DNA of 64,000 nucleotides from contig NZ_CAOJCN010000006.1 of the NCBI RefSeq assembly GCF_948329515.1, forward strand, positions 226,231 to 290,230, given 5' to 3'. The DNA is from Cohnella rhizoplanae. Lineage in GTDB: Bacteria > Bacillota > Bacilli > Paenibacillales > Paenibacillaceae. The position numbers were made by a program, and so were the translations under genes. Position 1 is the first letter of the stretch. Every line of letters starts with the position of its first letter. This document shows positions 50,982 through 61,486 of the stretch, piece by piece. The notes under the pieces are model-generated. The model searched no databases, was not told where the DNA came from, and saw only the letters and a program-made list of their open reading frames with translations.

Positions 50982-52172
50982 ATGACATCACGAAACATCC
51001 TCATTTACCGAGATAGTCTTTTAGCGCCGTCGGAAACCTTTATCCGCTCGCAGGCGGAAGGCATGAGAATCTACAGCGCCCATTATGCGGGCTGCAAGCG
51101 AAAAGAAGGCCTCGCGCTAGACCCCGGGCGCGTCACCGTCCTGAACGAAGGGGATGCCGGAGGCAGGCTGCGCGAGATGCTGTTCAAGGCCACCGGGATG
51201 GGGTTCCCGATCGAGAGCCGCTTCAAGCAGATGAACTTCCGGCTGGTGCACGCGCACTTCGGTCCGGACGGCGTCATGGCGGCGCCGATCGCGAAGCGCC
51301 TGCGCATCCCGCTCATCGTGACCTTCCACGGCTACGACGCGACGGTCAAGGACGAGTACGCTCGCAAGTCCTACTACACGCACCGCAATTATATCCGCAA
51401 GCGGGAGCTGCTCAAGCAGGATGCCGCTGCATTCATCGCCGTATCGGACTTCATCCGCGGCAAGCTGATCGCGCAGGGATTCCCGGCCGACAAGATCATC
51501 CGGCACTACATCGGCGTCGACACGCAGTTGTTCAAGCCTTCCCCCGATTCGCGATCATCCCGGGACGACATCGTGCTGTTCGTGGGCCGCTTGGTCGAGG
51601 TGAAGGGCGCCGCGTATCTCATCGAGGCTATGAGCGAGGTGCAGCGGCATCGGCCGGACGCCGAGCTCGTCGTCATCGGGGACGGACCGCTGCGCGCGGA
51701 GCTGGAGTCGATGGCGGCGCGGAAGCTACGGAAATACCGGTTCCTCGGGACCCAGCCGTCCGACGTCGTGAAGTCCTGGATGAACCGGGCCAAGGTATTC
51801 TCCGTGCCGAGCGTGCCTACGCCGTCCGGCGCGGAGGAGGCGTTCGGCATCTCCTTCCTGGAGGCGGCCGCCATGGGGCTGCCTGCTGTAAGCTTCCGCA
51901 CGGGCGGCATCCCGGAGGCGGTGAGCGACGGAGAGACCGGACTGCTGGCGGATCCGCGCGACTGGCGCGGATTGGCGTCCGGCATCGCCCGGCTGCTGGG
52001 CGACGAAGCGCTGTGGCGCCGGATGAGCGCGAGGAGCCGGGAGCGGACGTGCGAATCGTTCGACCTGAATGAGCAGACGCAGGAGCTGGAGCGAATCTAC
52101 CATGCCGTGCTGGCGGGCGACAGGAGCCAGGCGGCCGATTATCAATGGATGCCGAGCCGGATCGACGCCTAA
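50982..52172 (+). CDS. GT4-family glycosyltransferase
   Basis: The 396-residue GT-B protein starts NILIYRDSLLAPSETFIRSQ, as in polysaccharide GT4 enzymes. It has VHAHFGPDGVMAAP and TFHGYDATV in the acceptor half and GRLVEVKGAAYLIEAM and AFGISFLEAAAMGLPAVSFR (with the E-x7-E donor motif) in the donor half. The gene follows a GAAGGAGG site with long spacing. Its position between the CapA-like and BY-kinase genes is unusual, since those two are normally adjacent. Confidence 0.88.
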   Translation: MTSRNILIYRDSLLAPSETFIRSQAEGMRIYSAHYAGCKRKEGLALDPGRVTVLNEGDAGGRLREMLFKATGMGFPIESRFKQMNFRLVHAHFGPDGVMAAPIAKRLRIPLIVTFHGYDATVKDEYARKSYYTHRNYIRKRELLKQDAAAFIAVSDFIRGKLIAQGFPADKIIRHYIGVDTQLFKPSPDSRSSRDDIVLFVGRLVEVKGAAYLIEAMSEVQRHRPDAELVVIGDGPLRAELESMAARKLRKYRFLGTQPSDVVKSWMNRAKVFSVPSVPTPSGAEEAFGISFLEAAAMGLPAVSFRTGGIPEAVSDGETGLLADPRDWRGLASGIARLLGDEALWRRMSARSRERTCESFDLNEQTQELERIYHAVLAGDRSQAADYQWMPSRIDA

Positions 52173-52227
52173 GGCGCCGGCCGGGCAGGCCCACCCCACA
52201 TACACTCAAGGACAGGCAGGGATCAGA

Positions 52228-52922
52228 ATGAGCAGAGATAACAGCAAGCCGCGGCAGATCGCCAAGGCCAACCCGGGCTCGTCGGTGTCCGAGTCTTACA
52301 AAAAGCTGCGGACCAACATCCGCTTCTCCTCGATGGGACAGGCGGTCAAGGTCATTCTCGTCTCCTCGGCGGTGACGGGCGAGGGACGCACGACGACCGC
52401 GATCAACCTGGCGATCAGCTACGCGCAGGAGAACAAGAACGTACTGCTGCTAGACGCCGACCTGAGACGGCCGTCGGTCGGACAAGCCTTCTTCCGCTCG
52501 AGCCGCACGGGGCTGAGCGACATCCTGATCCGGCAGAGCATGCCGCAGGACACGATCCAGCAGACGGATATCGCCGGGCTGTTCGTGCTCCCGGCGGGCA
52601 CGGTGCCGCCGAATCCCTCGGAGCTGCTCGGCTCCGAAGCGATGCGAGAACTCCTGGAGGAGCTCAAGGAGCAGTTCGACGTCATCGTCGTCGATTCGCC
52701 GCCGGCCTCGTCGTTCGCGGACGCGCAGATCGTCGGCGCGATGTCGGACGGCGTCGTCCTCGTCGCCCGCTCGGGCAAAGTCACCAAGGAAGCCGTCCGC
52801 CGCACCCGGCTGGGACTCGAGCACGTCGGCGCGCATATCCTCGGCGCCGTCCTGAACAATACCAGCCGCGGCATCGTTGAATCCAACTACGCCAACTACT
52901 ACGGATACGGAGGAGATCACAC

Positions 52923-52926
<4 letters not shown>
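52228..52926 (+). CDS. BY-kinase family tyrosine kinase (CpsD/YwqD-like) with altered Walker A
   Basis: The 232-residue cytoplasmic kinase has the leader SVSESYKKLRTNIRFSSMG, Walker A SSAVTGEGRTTTAINLA, Walker A' LLLDADLRRPSVGQAFF, Walker B FDVIVVDSPP and a C-terminal tyrosine cluster (NYANYYGYGG), which is the autophosphorylation site. The invariant Lys of Walker A is Arg (GEGR), and the usual Pro before it is Thr, so ATP handling may differ. It regulates chain length and sugar-nucleotide enzymes. The start at 52228 follows GGCAGGGATC. Its stop overlaps the next gene by 4 bp. No cognate phosphatase gene is seen. Confidence 0.9.
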
Positions 52927-53639
<713 letters not shown>

Positions 53640-53702
53640 TCGCATGCATAACCGATCGAACAACCAGAAAACATCAAGCGCGGACAGGAGGTTGATAGCC
53701 AG

Positions 53703-54860
53703 ATGAAGGTAGCGATCGTTCACGAATGGCTGACGACGTACGCGGGGTCGGAAAAAGTCGTCGAGCAAATGCTCGAGGTGTACCCCGAGGCGGACGTGTT
53801 CGCCATGGTCGATTTCCTGCCGGAGAAGGACCGGGGCTTCCTCAAGGGCCGCAAGGTCCGGACCTCGTTTTTGCAGAACATGCCGCTCGCCAAAAAGAAA
53901 TACAGACAGTACCTGCCGCTCATGCCCCTCGCCATCGAACAATTCGATCTGTCCTCCTACGATCTCATCCTATCGAGCTCTCACGCGGTCGCCAAAGGCG
54001 TCATCACGGGACCGAACCAGCTCCATATCTCCTACGTGCACTCGCCGATCCGGTATGCCTGGGACATGCAGCACCAGTATCTCAAGGAATCCGGCCTGCA
54101 GCGCGGCCTCAAGGGCGCCCTGGCCAAGTGGATGCTGAGTCGCATGCGCATGTGGGATTACCGCACGGCCAACGGCGTGGATTACTTCATCGCCAACTCG
54201 GAATTCATCGCGAGCCGCATCTGGAAGGTGTACCGCAGAGAGTCGAGCGTCATCTATCCCCCGGTCAACGTGAACGCCTTCTCCTATCGCGAGGACAAGG
54301 AAGACTTCTACCTGACGGCCTCCCGCATGGTTCCGTACAAGAAGATGGACATGATCGCCGAGGCGTTCGCCATGATGCCGGACAAGAAGCTGGTCGTCAT
54401 CGGCGACGGCCCGGATATGGACAAGGTCAAGGCCCAGGCCGCCAAGGCGCCCAACATTCAGGTGCTCGGCTACCAGCCTGACGCCGTGCTGATCGATCAC
54501 ATGCAGCGGGCCAAGGCGTTCGTGTTCGCGGCCGAAGAGGACTTCGGCATCACGCCTGTCGAAGCGCAGGCCTGCGGGACGCCCGTGATCGCCTACGGCA
54601 GGGGCGGGACGCTCGAGACCGTGCGCGGGCTCGGCGTCGCGCAGCCGACCGGCGTCTTCTTCGAGGAACAGACGGCTGCGCAAGTCGTGGCGGCCGTGCG
54701 GCGGTTCGAGGCGGAGGGCGGCGCGATCCAGGCGGCCAACTGCCGCAAGAACGCGGTGCGCTTTTCGCCGGAGTCGTTCCGCAAGAAGCTGCAGCAGCAC
54801 GTGGAGAACAAGCTGCATCAAAATACGCGTCAGGCCGGCAGCGTCCAGGCCGTTCTATAG
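53703..54860 (+). CDS. GT4-family glycosyltransferase (WbaZ/mannosyltransferase-like)
   Basis: The 385-residue protein has the subgroup signature MKVAIVHEWLTTYAGSEKV, then YVHSPIRYAWDMQHQYL, IYPPVNVNAFS, the donor loop FYLTASRMVPYKKMDMIAEA and EEDFGITPVEAQACGTPVIA. Related WbaZ/WcaI-type enzymes often transfer mannose from GDP-mannose, which this operon can make through ManC. GACAGGAGGTTG precedes the ATG. It adds an early sugar to the lipid-linked intermediate (inference from position). Confidence 0.88.
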   Translation: MKVAIVHEWLTTYAGSEKVVEQMLEVYPEADVFAMVDFLPEKDRGFLKGRKVRTSFLQNMPLAKKKYRQYLPLMPLAIEQFDLSSYDLILSSSHAVAKGVITGPNQLHISYVHSPIRYAWDMQHQYLKESGLQRGLKGALAKWMLSRMRMWDYRTANGVDYFIANSEFIASRIWKVYRRESSVIYPPVNVNAFSYREDKEDFYLTASRMVPYKKMDMIAEAFAMMPDKKLVVIGDGPDMDKVKAQAAKAPNIQVLGYQPDAVLIDHMQRAKAFVFAAEEDFGITPVEAQACGTPVIAYGRGGTLETVRGLGVAQPTGVFFEEQTAAQVVAAVRRFEAEGGAIQAANCRKNAVRFSPESFRKKLQQHVENKLHQNTRQAGSVQAVL

Positions 54861-54875
54861 GGGGAAAAGACAACC

Positions 54876-56225
54876 ATGAAATTGACCTTCATCGGCACCG
54901 GCTACGTAGGGCTTGTCTCCGGCGTCTGCTTTGCGGAGATCGGCAACGAAGTGACCTGCCTCGACAAGGATCTGGCGAAAATCGCGCGGCTGAACGGCGG
55001 CGAGGTGCCGATCTACGAGCCTGGACTCGGCGAGCTGATCGAGAAGAACAGGGCCCAAGGCCGCCTGCGCTTCACCGGCGAGCTGTCGTCCTCCATCCGC
55101 TCCGCGGAGGTGATCTTCATCTGCGTCGGCACGCCGCCGCTGCCGAACGGAGAAGCGAATCTCGCGTTCATCGAGCAGGTCGCGCAGGACATCGCCCTCG
55201 AGATGGACGGCTACAAAATCATCGCGACCAAGAGCACGGTGCCCGTCGGCACGAACGACAAGATCCGCGAGATCGTCTCGCAGCTGACGCGGCATCCGTT
55301 CGACGTCGTCTCGGTCCCCGAGTTCCTGAGAGAGGGCTCGGCCATCGCGGACACGCTGCACCCGGACCGCATCATCATCGGCGCGGACAGCCCGGCGGCG
55401 GCCGAGAAGCTCGCGGAGCTTCACCGTCCGCTCACCGAGCGCATCATGACGACGGACGTGCGCAGCGCGGAGATGATCAAGTACGCGTCCAATGCCTTCC
55501 TCGCGACGAAGATCTCCTTCATCAACGAGATCGCCAACATCTGCGAGAAGGTCGGGGCGGACGTCACGGACGTCGCCAAGGGCATGGGACACGATCGCCG
55601 GATCGGACCGTCGTTCCTGCAGGCGGGCATCGGCTACGGCGGATCCTGCTTCCCCAAGGACACGAACGCGCTCATCCAGATCGCCGGCAACGTGGACTAC
55701 GAGTTCAAGCTGCTCAAGTCGGTCGTCGAGGTCAACCAGGGCCAGCGGTTCAACGTGATGACCAAGCTGCGGCATACGCTCGGCGAGCTGGGCGGCAAGC
55801 GGATCGGGATCTGGGGGCTGGCGTTCAAGCCCGATACCGACGACGTGCGCGAGTCGCCGGCGCTGGACATCGTCGGCGCGCTGCTCGCCGAAGGTGCCGA
55901 GGTACAGGCGTATGACCCGGTGGCGACCGCCAACTTTCGCGCCATCTTCGGTCAGGAAGGGGAGGTGCGCTGGTGCGAGACCCCGTTCGAGGCGGCGCAG
56001 GATGCCGACGCCCTCTGCCTGCTCACGGATTGGTCCGAGTTCAAGGCGCTCTCCCTGCCGGACGTGCAGGCGCTCATGAAGCAGAACATCCTGATCGACG
56101 GCCGGAACGTGTATACGAGCGAGCAAGTGAACGAGGCGGATCTGCGATACTACTCGGTCGGCCGGCCGCATGTAGGCAGCCTGTCGCAGTTCGCGTCGGA
56201 GCCCGCCGCATTCTACGGCAGGTAA
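54876..56225 (+). CDS. ugd: UDP-glucose 6-dehydrogenase
   Basis: The 449-residue enzyme oxidises UDP-glucose to UDP-glucuronate with two NAD+. It has the Rossmann loop FIGTGYVGLVSGVCFAEIG at the N-terminus, VGTPP near 87, the conserved EFLREGSAI, the Lys/Asn-containing EMIKYASNAFLATKISFINE and the catalytic Cys in GYGGSCFPKD near 258. Length and motifs fit Ugd/TuaD/YwqF rather than ManNAc dehydrogenase. In related bacteria it is a BY-kinase target. It lies 15 bp after the GT gene. Confidence 0.93.
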   Translation: MKLTFIGTGYVGLVSGVCFAEIGNEVTCLDKDLAKIARLNGGEVPIYEPGLGELIEKNRAQGRLRFTGELSSSIRSAEVIFICVGTPPLPNGEANLAFIEQVAQDIALEMDGYKIIATKSTVPVGTNDKIREIVSQLTRHPFDVVSVPEFLREGSAIADTLHPDRIIIGADSPAAAEKLAELHRPLTERIMTTDVRSAEMIKYASNAFLATKISFINEIANICEKVGADVTDVAKGMGHDRRIGPSFLQAGIGYGGSCFPKDTNALIQIAGNVDYEFKLLKSVVEVNQGQRFNVMTKLRHTLGELGGKRIGIWGLAFKPDTDDVRESPALDIVGALLAEGAEVQAYDPVATANFRAIFGQEGEVRWCETPFEAAQDADALCLLTDWSEFKALSLPDVQALMKQNILIDGRNVYTSEQVNEADLRYYSVGRPHVGSLSQFASEPAAFYGR

Positions 56226-56268
56226 GCTTGCCGTGCAGGAGCCATCAAGACGAAGGAGTGCCCGCGAT

Positions 56269-57567
56269 ATGAGAAAAAACGCGTCGGTATGGTGGATGAA
56301 TCCGACCATCCTGTTCGCCATGGTGATCGGCGTCGTCATCACGGGCGCTTATATGATTCCGGACGCGAACTACCGGATGTTCTACCGGGTAGACAAGTTC
56401 ATCGACAGCGACAACATCTGGCTGGCCGTCTACCCGGCCGTGGCCTTCGCGCTGGGCGGACTGCTGGCCTCGGCGCTGAACAAGGGCGTGAAGCCCGCCT
56501 CCGTGCTGTCCGACACGATCCTGAAGCGCGACAACTTCATCAAGTTCGCCGTCTACGCCTTGTTCGCCGCGACGCTGTTCGGCTACGCCGTCTACTTTTT
56601 GATCATGGTCCGCAGCGGGTTCACGCTCTCCCTGTTCCTGTCGGTCCTGAAGGGCGAGCCGGGGGCCATCTATTCGATCAAGCAGAACTTCGACAAGATC
56701 ACCGGCGTTACGTCGTTCACGAACTTCGGCATCGCCTTTACGATCCTCGCGACCTACTACCAGTGCATCACCGGCAAAAAGACGTTCCTGCCGGCGATGG
56801 CGGTCGTGTTCCTGCTCACGCTGATGCGCTCGATCTTCTTCACCGAGCGGCTCGCGCTGATGGAGATTATGGTGCCGGCCGTCATTATCTGGATCTCGAT
56901 GCGCCTGAAGCAAGGCAAGCGGGTGCCGCTCGTGCGCTTGTATCCGGTCATCGGCATCGCGTTCGTGATCTTGTTCTTCGGCATCAGCGAGTACTTCCGT
57001 TCCTGGCTCAGCTTTTACGTCCACGTTTATCCTTCGTTCTGGGAATTCGTGGTCACCCGCTTTTTCGGCTATTACGTCACCGCGCTCAACACAGGCACGC
57101 TTTACATACGAGAGCTCGGCTTCCCTACGGTCGCTTTTCCTTATCAGACCTGGGAGTGGTTATGGAAGATCGCGCCGGGCGGGGACGCCTATGCAGTGGC
57201 GCATGGCGGACGCTCGGGAGACCTGCTGAACAACATCCTGGAGACGATGGGCAATCCGGAATTCAACAATCCGTCCGGGCTGATGCTGCCGTATCACGAT
57301 TACGGCTTCGGCGGCGCGCTGGTCTACATGGGGATCCTGGGCTACTTCAGCGGATTGCTGTACGCGCACTTCCGCAACAACCATACGTTCGGCATGCTTA
57401 TCTACCCCATCTGGATGGTAGGCATCCTGGAATTCCCGCGGTACCTGTACTTCACGAGCGGGCGCTTCTTCCCTTGCTGGGTCGCGCTGCTGCTGTTCAC
57501 GCTCGTCCTTCATTACAATAAGCGCAAAATCAAGAGCTGGCGGCTCTCGGGGGTGAACCGGACATGA
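56269..57567 (+). CDS. Wzy-like polysaccharide polymerase
   Basis: The 432-residue membrane protein has about ten to twelve hydrophobic helices. The large external loop near 275-350 (RFFGYYVTALNTGTLYIREL to PSGLMLPYHDYGFGG) resembles oligosaccharide-repeat-unit polymerases. It joins the flipped repeat units on the outer face of the membrane. It is assigned from topology, operon position and the O-antigen-polymerase-like end rather than from a firm motif. The start at 56269 has GAAGGAG upstream. It overlaps the next gene by 4 bp. Confidence 0.78.
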   Translation: MRKNASVWWMNPTILFAMVIGVVITGAYMIPDANYRMFYRVDKFIDSDNIWLAVYPAVAFALGGLLASALNKGVKPASVLSDTILKRDNFIKFAVYALFAATLFGYAVYFLIMVRSGFTLSLFLSVLKGEPGAIYSIKQNFDKITGVTSFTNFGIAFTILATYYQCITGKKTFLPAMAVVFLLTLMRSIFFTERLALMEIMVPAVIIWISMRLKQGKRVPLVRLYPVIGIAFVILFFGISEYFRSWLSFYVHVYPSFWEFVVTRFFGYYVTALNTGTLYIRELGFPTVAFPYQTWEWLWKIAPGGDAYAVAHGGRSGDLLNNILETMGNPEFNNPSGLMLPYHDYGFGGALVYMGILGYFSGLLYAHFRNNHTFGMLIYPIWMVGILEFPRYLYFTSGRFFPCWVALLLFTLVLHYNKRKIKSWRLSGVNRT

Positions 57568-58700
57568 AGCTGCAAAAAATTTATATCAACGGCCGCTTCC
57601 TGACGCATCCGATCACGGGGGTCCAGCGGTACGCCATCGAGATTCTCCGCTCGCTCGATGCGATGGTCGGCAGCCGCGACGCGGCGGTCGAAGGGTACGA
57701 ATTCACCGTGCTGGCGCCGCAGGGCGAGCTGAAGCCCGCCGGGCTCCGCCATATCGAGACGCGCCAAGGGGGGCGGGGGACCGGCCACGCCTGGGAGCAG
57801 CTTAGCCTGCCGTCGCTATCCGCGGACGGATTCCTGCTCAGCCTGTGCAATACGGGGCCGATGACCAAGCGCCGCCAGGCGGTTACGATGCACGACGCGG
57901 CGGTGTACGCCGCGCCGGACACGTACTCCTTCGCCTTCCGCACCTGGTACAAGGTGCTGCAGCGCGTCCTCGGCGCGAACGCCAAGCAGATCCTCACCTG
58001 CTCGGCGTTCTCCCGCGCGCAGCTGACGGAGCACTTCGGCATCCCCGAGCGGAAGATTAAGACGATCTACCACGGCCGGGAGCATATTCTGCGGATCAAG
58101 CCGGACGAGACGGTATTCGAGCGTCACGGGCTTACGCGGCCCTACGTGCTGGCGGTCAGCAGCATGAGTCCGAACAAGAACTTCGCGTCCGTCGCCAAGG
58201 CGATCGAGCTGATGGACGACGCGGACTTCGACATCGTCATCGCGGGCGGCAGCAGCAAGATCTTCAAGCCCTCGGGCGGACGGATCGGCGGCGAGGTCAA
58301 GCAGCTCGGCTACGTGACGGACGAAGAGCTGAGAGCCCTGTACGACCGGGCTTCCTGCTTCGTCTTCCCTTCGTTCTACGAAGGCTTCGGCTTCCCGGCG
58401 CTGGAGGCGATGGCCTGCGGCTGTCCCGTCGTGGCCTCCGACGCCGCCTCCATCCCCGAGGTATGCAGGGACGCCGTGCTGTACTGCGATCCGCGCGATC
58501 CCGCGGACATCGCGGACAAGATCGAGCGCATCATGGCGAGCGGCGAGCTGCGGGCGCAGCTCCGCGAGCGCGGCCTCGCCCGCGCCGCCTTCTTCTCCTG
58601 GGACAAGTGCGCCCGGGAGACGCTGGACGCGATCCGGCCGCATCTGTCCGCGACCGCGCCGGCTTATGTCCGGGAGACGGAGAGGGGGTTGAGCCGATGA
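57564..58700 (+). CDS. GT4-family glycosyltransferase
   Basis: The 378-residue GT-B enzyme begins YINGRFLTHPITGVQRYAIE, the common start of the GT4 group acting on O-antigen and exopolysaccharide. It shows CNTGPMTKRRQAVTMHDAAV, LTCSAFSRAQLTEHFGIPE and the donor motif FPSFYEGFGFPALEAMACGC. It overlaps both neighbours by 4 bp. Sugar specificity is not predictable. Confidence 0.9.
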   Translation: MKLQKIYINGRFLTHPITGVQRYAIEILRSLDAMVGSRDAAVEGYEFTVLAPQGELKPAGLRHIETRQGGRGTGHAWEQLSLPSLSADGFLLSLCNTGPMTKRRQAVTMHDAAVYAAPDTYSFAFRTWYKVLQRVLGANAKQILTCSAFSRAQLTEHFGIPERKIKTIYHGREHILRIKPDETVFERHGLTRPYVLAVSSMSPNKNFASVAKAIELMDDADFDIVIAGGSSKIFKPSGGRIGGEVKQLGYVTDEELRALYDRASCFVFPSFYEGFGFPALEAMACGCPVVASDAASIPEVCRDAVLYCDPRDPADIADKIERIMASGELRAQLRERGLARAAFFSWDKCARETLDAIRPHLSATAPAYVRETERGLSR

Positions 58701-59911
58701 ACCCGAACCCGATGCACCCGATGCACCCGATGAACATCGTCTTCGCCAGCCACACGTACATGGGCGGGCCGTTCGTGGTCGGCTCCCACCATCTGGCCCG
58801 GGAGATGAAGCGGCTCGGGCATCGCGTCATCCACATGAGCACGCCGCTCAGCCCGATGCACCTGCTCAAGTACAAGGACCGGGACATCCGCGAGCGGATC
58901 CGGATCTACCGCGGGGGGGTGGAGGAGCAGCCCGACCAGGCGGTCAACAGCGTGCCGATGTCGCTGCTGCCGTGGGAGCTGGCCGGCCCGATCTACGCCC
59001 GTACCGGCAAGAACTGGACGCTGCCGCGCATGAAGCGGCTGCTCCGCTCGCAGGGCATGGACCGCGTCGATCTGCTGCTCATCGACCAGCCCCGGTTCGC
59101 AGGGCTGGACCGGATCGTGAATCCCGCCGTCACCGTGTACAGGCCCACCGACCTGTACGCCCAGATGACGGGCGACCGCTCGATCAAGGCGGCCGAGGCG
59201 GCCATCATGGCGCGGGCGCACGGCTTGGTCTCGACGTCGGAGCCGGTGCTCGACGAGCTGCGGCCCTACAACCCCGCGCTGCCGAGCCTGCTGCTCGAGA
59301 ACGGCGTCGAGTACGCCCACTTTGCGCAGGGCGGCGACGAGCCCGAGGACATGCGGTCGATCCCGGGCCCCCGGGCCGTATACGTAGGCGCGCTCGACGG
59401 GCGTCTCGACCTCGGCGCGCTGCGCAAGCTGGCGGACGCCTGGCCGGAGCTCGGCCTCGTCGTCATCGGACCGTACGACGAGGCGACTGCCGCCGTCTTC
59501 GCCGGCCGGCCCAACGTGCATCTGCTCGGCCCCAAGAAGTACAAGGACGTGCCGAAGTACCTTCATCACGCGGACGTCGCCCTGCTGCCGCTCAGCGACC
59601 ATGCGGCCAACAAGGGCCGCAGCCCGATGAAGCTGTACGAGTACGCGGCGGCGGGGCTGCCGGTCGTCGTGACCGAGACGCCCGAGCTGCTGCGGCGCGA
59701 GGAGCCGTTCCTGTATTTCTACCGCCATGCGGACGAATTCCCGGGCAAGGTGCGCGATGCAGTCTCTGCGAAGCACGGCCGCGAGCGTATCCGCGCCATG
59801 GCCGAGCGCCACGCCTGGGACGCCAAGGCCCGCAAGCTGCTCGAGTTCGCCGACGGATTGCGGCGGACAGCCTCATCGAAGGAAGGGACTCTCAACCATG
59901 AGCTCGCTTAA
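58697..59911 (+). CDS. Glycosyltransferase (GT4-like) with repeated start region
   Basis: The 404-residue product has NIVFASHTYMGGPFVVGSHH near its start, PTDLYAQMTG, a YVGALDGRLDLGALRKLADA linker and a C-terminal KKYKDVPKYLHHADVALLPL donor block with PMKLYEYAAAGLPVVV. This is the layout of GT4/GT1-like polysaccharide enzymes. The first codons read MNPNPMHPMHPMN: a 9-bp unit ATGCACCCG is tandemly repeated, giving four possible in-frame ATGs within 33 bp. ATG 58697 is coupled to the previous stop. The last 14 bp overlap the flippase gene. Confidence 0.85.
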   Translation: MNPNPMHPMHPMNIVFASHTYMGGPFVVGSHHLAREMKRLGHRVIHMSTPLSPMHLLKYKDRDIRERIRIYRGGVEEQPDQAVNSVPMSLLPWELAGPIYARTGKNWTLPRMKRLLRSQGMDRVDLLLIDQPRFAGLDRIVNPAVTVYRPTDLYAQMTGDRSIKAAEAAIMARAHGLVSTSEPVLDELRPYNPALPSLLLENGVEYAHFAQGGDEPEDMRSIPGPRAVYVGALDGRLDLGALRKLADAWPELGLVVIGPYDEATAAVFAGRPNVHLLGPKKYKDVPKYLHHADVALLPLSDHAANKGRSPMKLYEYAAAGLPVVVTETPELLRREEPFLYFYRHADEFPGKVRDAVSAKHGRERIRAMAERHAWDAKARKLLEFADGLRRTASSKEGTLNHELA

Positions 59912-61370
59912 GAAAAAAGGGATCGCGGCGGCCAAATGGTCCACGCTGGCAACCGTGATCTCGATCGTCGTGCAGGTGCTGCAGCTCATCACCGTCTCTC
60001 ATCTCCTCACGCCGAAGGACTACGGTCTCATGGGCATGGTCATGGTCATCGTGGCTGCAGCCGTCAATCTGACCGACATGGGCATCTCTAACGCGATTAT
60101 TCACCGGCAGGACGTCACCAGGAACCACCTCTCGAGCCTCTACATACTTAACCTGGCGACGAGCTTGATCATCAGTCTGGCGATCTTCCTGTCCGCGCCG
60201 CTCGTGGCGGCTTTCTATAATGAGCCGGATCTGGTGAATCCGGTCCGCTGGATGTCGCTGCTCTGCCTGATTCCGGCGTTCGGGCAGCAGTTCGAGGTGC
60301 TGTCGCGCAAGGAGCTCAAGTTTGACGTCATCTCCAAGATTCAGATCGCTTCCTACGTCGCGGGTTTTCTGATCGCGATCGCGGGCGCTTACTACGGCTA
60401 CGGCGTCTACGCGCTGGTCGGGTCATATCTGGGCAACGCCTTGGTCCGTTCCGCGGGGCTGATGATCATGGGCTGGCGAAAATGGACGCCCGCTCCGCAT
60501 TTCGCCCGCGAGGACCTCAGGGGCTACCTCAGCTTCGGCGTCTATCAGATGTCCTCGAATCTCCTGCAGTCGTTCATCTCGAATCTCGACTATCTGATTC
60601 TGGGCCGCATGTACGGCGCGCAGACGCTCGGCTATTATTCTTGGGCTTACCAGCTATGCATCATGCCGGTCCAGAAGCTGACGCCGCTCATCAACTCGGT
60701 CACGCTGCCGATCTTCGCCAAGATGCAGGACGATCTGGCGCAGCTGCGCAAGGGCTACATCAAGATCGCCGAAGGCGTCAGCTATTTGAACGCGCCGATC
60801 TATCTCGGCCTGCTGGTCACCGCGCCGATGCTCGTCACGTTCGCCTTCAGCGAGAAGTGGCTGCCGAGCGTGCCGCTCATCCAGATCCTTTGCGTCATGT
60901 TCCTCATCCGCTCGCTCGTCGTCACCGTCCAGCCGCTGCTGCAGTCCAAGGGCCGCGCGGATCTATATTTCCGCTACACGCTGCTCTGTATGGCCGTGCA
61001 GGTACCGGGGCTGTTCATCGGCGCGTATCTGGGCGGCATGATCGGGCTATGCTACGCGTTCGTCGCGGTACAGGTCGTCATCTTCTGCATCCAGTACAGC
61101 TACGCCGTAAGGCGGGTCCTGGGGCCGAGTCTGGCCCCACTGCTGCGCGGCATCGCGCCCGGATTGCTGTGCGGCCTGGTCATGGTCGTCGGCGTCCTCG
61201 CCTTCGACTGGCTGTTCCAGACGTTGTTCGAGCTCAATACGGGCTTTATCCTGCAGGTCATTTGCGGTGCGCTACTCTACTTCGCGGTCATATTCTATTT
61301 CAACCGGAATCTGATTCATGCGGTTCGCGATAAGGTATATAGGAGACATAAGTCCGTGAAGCCGGGATGA
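59898..61370 (+). CDS. MOP-superfamily polysaccharide flippase (Wzx-like)
   Basis: The 490-residue protein has 12-14 transmembrane helices and belongs to the polysaccharide-transport (PST) branch of the MOP superfamily: AAKWSTLATVISIVVQVLQL in helix 1, LLTPKDYGLMGM, LGRMYGAQTLGYYSWAYQ and the PIFAKMQDD region. It moves the lipid-linked repeat unit across the membrane. GAAGGGACTC lies before ATG 59898, which overlaps the preceding gene. It is the last of the assembly genes before a 116-bp gap. Confidence 0.9.
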   Translation: MSSLKKKGIAAAKWSTLATVISIVVQVLQLITVSHLLTPKDYGLMGMVMVIVAAAVNLTDMGISNAIIHRQDVTRNHLSSLYILNLATSLIISLAIFLSAPLVAAFYNEPDLVNPVRWMSLLCLIPAFGQQFEVLSRKELKFDVISKIQIASYVAGFLIAIAGAYYGYGVYALVGSYLGNALVRSAGLMIMGWRKWTPAPHFAREDLRGYLSFGVYQMSSNLLQSFISNLDYLILGRMYGAQTLGYYSWAYQLCIMPVQKLTPLINSVTLPIFAKMQDDLAQLRKGYIKIAEGVSYLNAPIYLGLLVTAPMLVTFAFSEKWLPSVPLIQILCVMFLIRSLVVTVQPLLQSKGRADLYFRYTLLCMAVQVPGLFIGAYLGGMIGLCYAFVAVQVVIFCIQYSYAVRRVLGPSLAPLLRGIAPGLLCGLVMVVGVLAFDWLFQTLFELNTGFILQVICGALLYFAVIFYFNRNLIHAVRDKVYRRHKSVKPG

Positions 61371-61486
61371 TGCCCAGCGGCTCTCCCTTGACTCCATAAT
61401 CCCCGCCGTCCCCGTATTCCCCGTCGTCCTGTCCTGCGACCGTCGCCATCGTCGTCTTCCACAGCAGATAGGAGGTTTTTCTACTA

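Noticed and set aside
61371..61486. Separate promoter for galU-manC
   Set aside because: A TTGACT-like -35 is present, but no -10 follows at a suitable distance and there is no terminator after the flippase gene.
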